The position numbers were made by a program, and so were the translations under genes. This document shows positions 1 through 3,759 of a DNA stretch of 6,066 nt, one piece after another; the first letter of the stretch is position 1, and each line of letters starts with the position of its first letter. Under the pieces are notes generated by a model. That model was given only the letters and a program-made list of their open reading frames with translations. It was not told the origin of the DNA and ran no database searches. Origin of the DNA: Ruminococcaceae bacterium UBA5579 (GTDB lineage Bacteria > Bacillota > Clostridia > Oscillospirales > Ruminococcaceae); contig DILZ01000062.1 in NCBI GenBank assembly GCA_002425305.1, positions 1-6,066 of the forward strand. Direction: 5' to 3'.

Positions 1-207
1 GCGGGCGAGGCGGCTATCGGTATGGTGAACTCCAAGACCACAGCCGTGCGCGTTATCCCGGCTATCGGTATGAAAGAGGGCGAAACGCTTGAATTCGGCG
101 GACTTTTCGGCAGCGGTCCCGTTATGCCCGTAAGCCGTTTCAGCTCTTCTAAGTTTATCTCGCGCGGCGGACGGATACCAGCGCCGCTTCAGAGCCTGAA
201 GAACTGA
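1..207 (+). CDS. UPF0210 / DUF711 (PFL-like) family protein, C-terminal fragment
   Basis: Only the last 68 codons of this gene are inside the window; the frame is open from base 1 and stops at TGA 205-207. The fragment reads [20 protein letters not shown], then a glycine-rich [16 protein letters not shown] stretch, and ends [14 protein letters not shown]. From memory of the family, the VNSKTTAVR segment, the FGGL.G..PVMPV segment and the terminal [11 protein letters not shown] tail are the hallmark C-terminus of the UPF0210/DUF711 proteins, which are about 450 residues long and are often annotated as PFL family proteins for a distant similarity to pyruvate formate-lyase. Their biochemical role is not established, so none is assigned here. 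The preserved tail and normal stop argue for an intact gene cut only by the window edge. The next gene starts 13 nt downstream on the same strand, so the two are probably cotranscribed. Confidence 0.85.
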   Translation, partial: AGEAAIGMVNSKTTAVRVIPAIGMKEGETLEFGGLFGSGPVMPVSRFSSSKFISRGGRIPAPLQSLKN

Positions 208-208
208 C

Positions 209-214
209 AAGGGG
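209..214 (+). promoter_or_regulatory. Ribosome binding site of the 140-aa membrane protein gene
   Basis: AAGGGG lies 6 nt before ATG 221, just after the stop codon of the preceding gene. It supports this start and translation from a transcript shared with the upstream gene. No promoter is visible in the 13-nt gap. Confidence 0.65.
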
Positions 215-220
215 TATTTT

Positions 221-643
221 ATGAGGGTAAACAAAAACATATCTGATGAGAGCGCAGGCACTGTGAAAAAATCACGCTCAATCGTTAGAGCAAGAGTAAT
301 AATTTTGCTTATAGTGTTTTCAATACTTGCGGCGGGCGCAATTTACTTTCTGTCCTTTTATATCAAGGCGTGGGCGCTGATCTCGAAAATGGATCATTTT
401 GAATATTTGAGCGCGAGTGAAAAGGTGGTGACAAAATCGTTCAGCCAAATAGAATGTAAATACACTTTTGACTCGCTCTTTTTTAAGCAGAAAACCTATG
501 AAGGGAAGTTATATCTGAAAGACGGAAGCTCACTGGAAATACGCTATTTCTACATAGAGCCGGGGCGCTTCGCGCTTTTGATAGACGGATATGAAGGTAC
601 TTTTGAATTTCATTTCGATCCCGGCAGTCCTGTTGGAGTGTAA
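221..643 (+). CDS. Hypothetical single-pass membrane protein, 140 aa
   Basis: I do not recognise this protein. It starts at ATG 221, six nucleotides after an AAGGGG ribosome binding site (209-214), and ends at TAA 641-643. The first 25 residues are hydrophilic and basic (KNIS, VKKSRS, RAR). One strong hydrophobic segment follows at about residues 26-48 (VIILLIVFSILAAGAIYFLSF). The positive-inside rule suggests that the N-terminus is cytoplasmic and the remaining 90 residues lie outside. That outer part has alternating polar and hydrophobic residues typical of beta strands (YEGKLYLKDGSSLEIRYFYI, GTFEFHF) and no recognisable catalytic motif; its only cysteine is at residue 79. No lipobox or signal peptidase site is evident, so it should stay membrane-anchored. 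It sits 13 nt behind the UPF0210 gene and ends about 40 nt before a terminator, so it is likely the last gene of that operon. Its codons look somewhat more AT-rich than those of its neighbours. The gene call is fairly secure; the function is unknown. Confidence 0.75.
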   Translation: MRVNKNISDESAGTVKKSRSIVRARVIILLIVFSILAAGAIYFLSFYIKAWALISKMDHFEYLSASEKVVTKSFSQIECKYTFDSLFFKQKTYEGKLYLKDGSSLEIRYFYIEPGRFALLIDGYEGTFEFHFDPGSPVGV

Positions 644-685
644 CTCCGGCAAGCGGAAGGATCGATATTTGGCTGACATAATGAA

Positions 686-713
686 AAAGAGGTAAGACCG
701 CTCTTACCTCTTT
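686..713. terminator. Intrinsic terminator between convergent genes (probably bidirectional)
   Basis: AAAGAGGTAAGA (686-697) pairs perfectly over 12 bp with TCTTACCTCTTT (702-713) around a CCGC loop. On the + strand the stem runs into a T-rich tail (TTTATTGTTTG). On the - strand it is followed by TTTTCAT, the complement of 679-685. It lies 42 nt after the + strand stop at 643 and 27 nt past the - strand stop at 741, so it can end both converging transcripts. The + direction has the longer U tract. Confidence 0.85.
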
Positions 714-740
714 ATTGTTTGTTATTGCTTATGTAATGCG

Positions 741-1130
741 TTACTCAATAGCCCTCGAAAGCGTGATCGCCAGAATATCATCGGAAGCCGCGTTTTTCAT
801 ATAGTAGTTGGTGGTCTCCACGCGGCGGTAAACTCCGTCGTCGCCGAGCTGGCGCGTTACTACTGCCCTCTCGCGCTGACCGTTTTCATACGACTTGATC
901 TGATCGTCCAAGTCAAACGTATCGGAGAACAGCTTTTGATCCTCGGGGTGCATCGAGGCCGCGCCGTGTACGATAAGCTCCGAGTACACGCCCGTCGAGG
1001 GACAGGAGCGCGTCGAAAACTGCTCGTAAGCCATCATATAGAAGCTGTTGCGGCTCAAGTTGCTGAGTATAACGAGCGGATAACGCTTGAACACCGCGTT
1101 GAGCAGCAGCTGCGTTGCGCTTGCGGGCGG
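741..1130 (-). other. PAS-like C-terminal domain of the EAL protein
   Basis: This codes for about residues 275-402. The segment has the pattern of a PAS fold: hydrophobic first strand (RYPLVILSNLSRNSFYMM), a helical region ending in HPEDQKLFSDTF, then paired strands (RAVVTRQLGDDGVYRRVETT and DDILAITLSRAIE). HPED followed by a strand pair ending in basic/aromatic residues is common in PAS_3-like domains. Assignment is by pattern only. Its position after the EAL domain, rather than before it, is less usual for a sensory domain. Confidence 0.55.
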
Positions 1131-1949
1131 CAAAGTGAGCAGGATATCCTCGGTCTCGGGTATCTGATCGGCGGCTTTCAGCGCCTCGCGGAAGTCGTCC
1201 TCGGGCATGGGCTTTGCGAACAGGAAGCCCTGTATCAGCTCGCAGCCGCAGGTGCGGAGAAATCCTAGCTGCTCTTTGGTTTCAACGCCCTCGGCTACCG
1301 TGGTGAGCTTCAAACGGTGCGCGAAATCGAAAATGCTTTCGAGAACTATGCGCTCCTTTTCGTTTTCGCAGTTTCCGCTCAGCAGCGACTTGTCAATTTT
1401 GAGAACCGACGCGGGAACGTCCTTTACGAAATTAAGAGATGACAGACCGCTGCCGAAATCGTCTATCGAGATGTCAAAGCCCGCGTCCTTGATAGAGCGG
1501 ACAAATTCGATTATATCCGCGCCATCGAACGCCAGTGCCGATTCGGTGATCTCGACCTCGATAAGCCGCCGTTGAATGCCGTAGCTGTCGACGGTTTCCG
1601 CAAGCCGCTCGGCGAATTTCGGCTCTTTCGCGTGGAAGCGCGAGAAGTTGACCGACACGGTGACGACGTGCCGCCCCGCCTTGATCTCGTTAGCGAGGAA
1701 CAGGCAGGTCTCGCGGAGCATATACCAGTCAAGCTCCACGATAAGCCCCAGCTCTTCAAGCAGCGGAATAAACATTCCCGGCGATATCATCACGCCGTCG
1801 GACATCCGCCACCGCGCAAGCGCCTCCGCGCCCTGTATCTTGCCGTTTACCGCATTGTGCTTAGGCTGATAGTAAACCTTGATCTCTTTTTCCTCAAGAG
1901 CCTTTTTAATGAGCGTTCCGATATTGTCCTTATTGATATCGATACTCAT
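741..1949 (-). CDS. EAL-domain c-di-GMP phosphodiesterase with C-terminal PAS-like domain
   Basis: Predicted to hydrolyse cyclic di-GMP to linear pGpG. The EAL domain covers about residues 10-258 of 402. It keeps every residue expected of an active enzyme: Q28 (YYQPK), E42 (EALARW), N101 (VNFSR), E133 and E136 (EVEITES), D163 and D164 (DDFGSG), K184 (LKIDKS), E220 (AEGVET) and Q240 (QGFLFAKPM). There is no GGDEF domain, signal peptide or membrane segment, so it should be cytosolic. After a linker, residues about 275-402 form a second domain (YPLVILSNLSRNSFYMM, HPEDQKLF, TRQLGDDGVYRRVETTNYY) that resembles PAS-type sensory modules found in GGDEF/EAL proteins of Clostridia; its ligand is unknown. 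The start is placed at ATG 1949 because GGGAGGG (1962-1956) sits at ideal distance before it. A start at ATG 1964, adding MGGII, would overlap that ribosome binding site. The gene has its own strong promoter, is divergent from rmuC, and converges on the terminator at 686-713. Confidence 0.93.
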   Translation of the reverse strand: MSIDINKDNIGTLIKKALEEKEIKVYYQPKHNAVNGKIQGAEALARWRMSDGVMISPGMFIPLLEELGLIVELDWYMLRETCLFLANEIKAGRHVVTVSVNFSRFHAKEPKFAERLAETVDSYGIQRRLIEVEITESALAFDGADIIEFVRSIKDAGFDISIDDFGSGLSSLNFVKDVPASVLKIDKSLLSGNCENEKERIVLESIFDFAHRLKLTTVAEGVETKEQLGFLRTCGCELIQGFLFAKPMPEDDFREALKAADQIPETEDILLTLPPASATQLLLNAVFKRYPLVILSNLSRNSFYMMAYEQFSTRSCPSTGVYSELIVHGAASMHPEDQKLFSDTFDLDDQIKSYENGQRERAVVTRQLGDDGVYRRVETTNYYMKNAASDDILAITLSRAIE

Positions 1950-1955
1950 AATGAT

Positions 1956-1962
1956 CCCTCCC
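1956..1962 (-). promoter_or_regulatory. Ribosome binding site deciding the EAL gene start
   Basis: On the - strand GGGAGGG (1962 to 1956) is followed by six nucleotides (ATCATT) and then ATG 1949. The upstream in-frame ATG (1964-1962) overlaps this motif and has no comparable site before it, which favours the 402-residue product over the 407-residue one. Confidence 0.75.
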
Positions 1963-1964
1963 AT

Positions 1965-2002
1965 ATAATCAATGATGTCACGCTAACACCTCATAATCAA
2001 TG
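1965..2002 (-). repeat. Two direct copies of CATTGATTAT in the EAL gene leader
   Basis: The 10-mer CATTGATTAT on the - strand occurs at 2002-1993 and again at 1974-1965, with starts 28 bp apart. Both copies lie in the predicted untranslated leader between the transcription start near 2022 and the ribosome binding site. They could be a regulatory element or chance in AT-rich sequence. Confidence 0.4.
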
Positions 2003-2028
2003 TTGAGAAGCTATGCGACCTTAGCTCA

Positions 2029-2057
2029 ATTATACCACTGTTTAGGAGATTTGTCAA
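2029..2057 (-). promoter_or_regulatory. Consensus sigma-A type promoter of the EAL gene
   Basis: On the - strand TTGACA (2057-2052), a 17-bp spacer ending in TGG, and TATAAT (2034-2029) give a perfect -35, an extended -10 (TGn) and a perfect -10. Transcription should begin near 2022, leaving a leader of about 73 nt before ATG 1949. Confidence 0.88.
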
Positions 2058-2102
2058 TAATCTTATTCGCCTTATACTTCCGAAATTATGCCGCACAAGT
2101 CC

Positions 2103-2131
2103 TTGACAGCAGGACCCGGAAATGCTATAAT
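2103..2131 (+). promoter_or_regulatory. Consensus sigma-A type promoter of rmuC
   Basis: TTGACA (2103-2108), a 17-bp spacer ending in TGC, and TATAAT (2126-2131) form a perfect -35, extended -10 and -10. Transcription should begin near 2138, about 73 nt before ATG 2211. The promoter lies inside the longer open frame that begins at 2088, showing that the extension is not translated from this transcript. Confidence 0.88.
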
Positions 2132-2198
2132 ATATATTGAGCAAATTCGGAGCCGTCGAACTTATCGGCGGTTTTTACTTGATATAAATTTTTTGACC

Positions 2199-2204
2199 GG
2201 GAGG
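2199..2204 (+). promoter_or_regulatory. Ribosome binding site deciding the rmuC start
   Basis: GGGAGG lies 6 nt before ATG 2211 and has the same form as the site of the divergent EAL gene. It places the start directly before the hydrophobic N-terminus typical of RmuC proteins. Confidence 0.8.
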
Positions 2205-2210
2205 AATTAT

Positions 2211-3692
2211 ATGGAAATAGTCATTTTAGCTTGCTGTTTAGCGATCATCGCGCTGCTGGTCGTTATCTTGATAAAGCTGCTTAAGCCCGCCGCCGACAGC
2301 TCGCTGCGCGAGATAAAAAGCGCTGTCGAGCATCTTGCGGATTCACGCGAGAGCGACAACCGTATGCTTATGGAGATGTCGTCGAGGCAAAGCGATACCG
2401 CCGTAAATCAGATCGACAGGCTCGGGCGCGATATGCGGGAAGCTCAAAGCCGCCAGCAAAGCGCGCTTTCAAAGACAGAGGAGCAGATGAGCGGTCTGCG
2501 GCGCGAAAATCAAGCAAGTCTCGACAAGATAAACAGCATAGTCACCGAAAAAATGCAGAGCACTCTTGACGAAAAGCTGAACAAGGTCCTCCAAACGGTC
2601 GTGACTAATATCTCGGAGCTTGCGAAAAACCTGAGCGATAATCAGGAAAAACAGCGCGGAGCTACCGTTGAGAGTCTTAACAAGCAGGAGCGCTCAACGG
2701 CGGAAAGCCTTGAAAAGCTGTCGGCTGCGTTTGAGAACATTCGCCGTGAGATAAATTCCACGCTGCTCAATATCCGCGAATCGAACTCTCAAAGTATGGA
2801 AAAGCTCCGCCGCGACAATCAGGAAAGCCTTGACAAGATAAACAACACCGTAAACGAGAAACTTCAGAAAACGCTTGACGATAAGGTCGCAAAGTCGTTT
2901 GAGGCTGTAAACCAACGGCTTAAGGACGTTTACGAGGGATTGGGCGAGATGAAAAACGTCGCAAGCGGCGTAACGGATCTGAAAAACGTTTTGTCGAACG
3001 TAAAAACGCGCGGTATAATGGGCGAGATACAGCTGGGCAACATTTTGGGCGAGATACTTGCTCCGGAACAATACGGTTCACAGGTACGGCTCGTTCCGAA
3101 CCGTTCAGAAGAGGTAGATTTTGCCGTCAAGCTTCCTGGAGCGGAAACGGGCGGCAGCGTGTATCTGCCGATAGATTCAAAATTCCCCGGCGATACATAT
3201 GCCAATCTCGTTTCGGCATATGACACCGGCGATCCCGCCGTAATGAAAGAAAAGCGCAAGCTGCTGGAAAACGAGATACTTCGCTGCGCCAAGAGCATCA
3301 GCGAAAAATATATCGCCGTTCCGTACACGACAAACTTTGCGATAATGTTTCTGCCGTTTGAGGGTCTGTATGCGGAGGTAGTCAATATGGGGCTTGTGGA
3401 AAGACTTCAGAGGGATTATTCTGTCAACATCGCCGGTCCGTCGACTATGGCGGCGCTGCTTAACAGTATGCAGATGGGATTTAAGACACTGGCGATCCAG
3501 AAGAAAAGCGGCGAGGTCTGGAAAATACTCGAGGCGGCGAAAAAGGAGTTTACGACCTTCGCCGACGTCCTCGACAAGACCCGCACTCGTCTGCGCCAAG
3601 CGGACGAGGAGCTGGAAAAGCTGGTCGGCACGCGCACCAATCAGATAAACCGAAAGCTCGCAGCAGTTTCAACGCCCGAAAGCATTGAGTGA
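2211..3692 (+). CDS. rmuC: RmuC-family DNA recombination protein
   Basis: RmuC proteins limit recombination-driven rearrangement, notably at short inverted repeats; they are predicted nucleases related to the PD-(D/E)XK fold. This 493-residue protein has the usual three parts. Residues 3-24 form a membrane anchor (IVILACCLAIIALLVVILI). Residues about 30-240 are a long charged, glutamine-rich coiled coil. Residues about 243-479 are the RmuC domain, with GEIQLGNILGEIL, EEVDF (D303), LPIDSKFP (D322, K324), FAIMFLPFEGLYAE and GPSTMAALLNSM. D303 with D322-x-K324 fits the expected nuclease motif, but that assignment is an inference. The coiled coil carries a duplicated 39-residue block (residues 96-134 and 199-237). 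The start at ATG 2211 is chosen for its GGGAGG site and because the 41-codon longer frame begins upstream of the promoter. It is transcribed alone, divergent from the EAL gene, and followed by a hairpin terminator. Confidence 0.95.
   Translation: MEIVILACCLAIIALLVVILIKLLKPAADSSLREIKSAVEHLADSRESDNRMLMEMSSRQSDTAVNQIDRLGRDMREAQSRQQSALSKTEEQMSGLRRENQASLDKINSIVTEKMQSTLDEKLNKVLQTVVTNISELAKNLSDNQEKQRGATVESLNKQERSTAESLEKLSAAFENIRREINSTLLNIRESNSQSMEKLRRDNQESLDKINNTVNEKLQKTLDDKVAKSFEAVNQRLKDVYEGLGEMKNVASGVTDLKNVLSNVKTRGIMGEIQLGNILGEILAPEQYGSQVRLVPNRSEEVDFAVKLPGAETGGSVYLPIDSKFPGDTYANLVSAYDTGDPAVMKEKRKLLENEILRCAKSISEKYIAVPYTTNFAIMFLPFEGLYAEVVNMGLVERLQRDYSVNIAGPSTMAALLNSMQMGFKTLAIQKKSGEVWKILEAAKKEFTTFADVLDKTRTRLRQADEELEKLVGTRTNQINRKLAAVSTPESIE
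2496..2921 (+). repeat. Internal duplication in the RmuC coiled coil
   Basis: The block at 2496-2612 (LRRENQASLDKINS..., residues 96-134) recurs at 2805-2921 (LRRDNQESLDKINN..., residues 199-237). Shared pattern: LRR(E/D)NQ.SLDKIN..V.EK.Q.TLD(E/D)K. The DNA copies differ at many third positions, so the duplication is old. The copies are 103 residues apart. Confidence 0.75.
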
Positions 3693-3723
3693 GCGGGCTT
3701 GCTCCGGTCTTGTATTATACGGT

Positions 3724-3749
3724 TTTCCCCCGCATTTCGGCGGGGGAAA
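3724..3749 (+). terminator. GC-rich intrinsic terminator of rmuC
   Basis: TTTCCCCCGC (3724-3733) pairs over 10 bp with GCGGGGGAAA (3740-3749) around an ATTTCG loop, and TCGTTTTATAT follows. The stem may extend with ACGG/TCGT past a bulged T, which would place the T run immediately after it. It begins 32 nt after the rmuC stop. On the - strand it lies 10 nt beyond the permease stop but is followed by ACCGTATAAT rather than a U tract, so termination in that direction is less certain. Confidence 0.8.
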
Positions 3750-3759
3750 TCGTTTTATA

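Larger units (their letters stand above)
2024..2142. repeat. Inverted ATTGAGC pair flanking the divergent promoters
   Basis: GCTCAAT at 2024-2030 and its exact reverse complement ATTGAGC at 2136-2142 lie just downstream of, or overlapping, the -10 boxes of the two divergent promoters. Each overlaps the expected start region. Including the adjoining TATA bases, the arms read GCTCAATTATA and TATATATTGAGC. This could be a pair of binding sites for one regulator, or a shared initial-transcription sequence; it could also arise by chance. Confidence 0.4.
1950..2210. other. Divergent intergenic control region between the EAL gene and rmuC
   Basis: This 261-bp gene-free stretch contains both leaders, both ribosome binding sites and two back-to-back promoters whose -35 boxes are separated by 45 bp (2058-2102). 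Between them is an imperfect inverted repeat, ATTCG (2065-2069) and CGAAAT (2081-2086), a possible but weak operator candidate. I see no small open frame with a ribosome binding site and no convincing riboswitch fold. Confidence 0.7.

Noticed and set aside
1962..1964. ATG at 1964 as the start of the EAL protein
   Set aside because: It overlaps the GGGAGGG site that serves the second ATG at 1949 and has no site of its own.
936..2006. Open frames on the + strand opposite the EAL gene (936-1268, 1207-1575, 1572-2006)
   Set aside because: They are antisense to a gene with a complete catalytic motif set, lack ribosome binding sites, and read as low-complexity basic or arginine-rich sequence with no family resemblance.
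2152..2180. GCCG/CGGC hairpin followed by a T run in the rmuC leader, as a possible attenuator
   Set aside because: The stem is only 4 bp with a 10-nt loop, too weak to call a terminator or riboswitch by eye.
2694..3648. Antisense and alternative-frame open frames inside rmuC
   Set aside because: They overlap a strongly supported gene, have no ribosome binding sites, and their sequences match no recognisable family.
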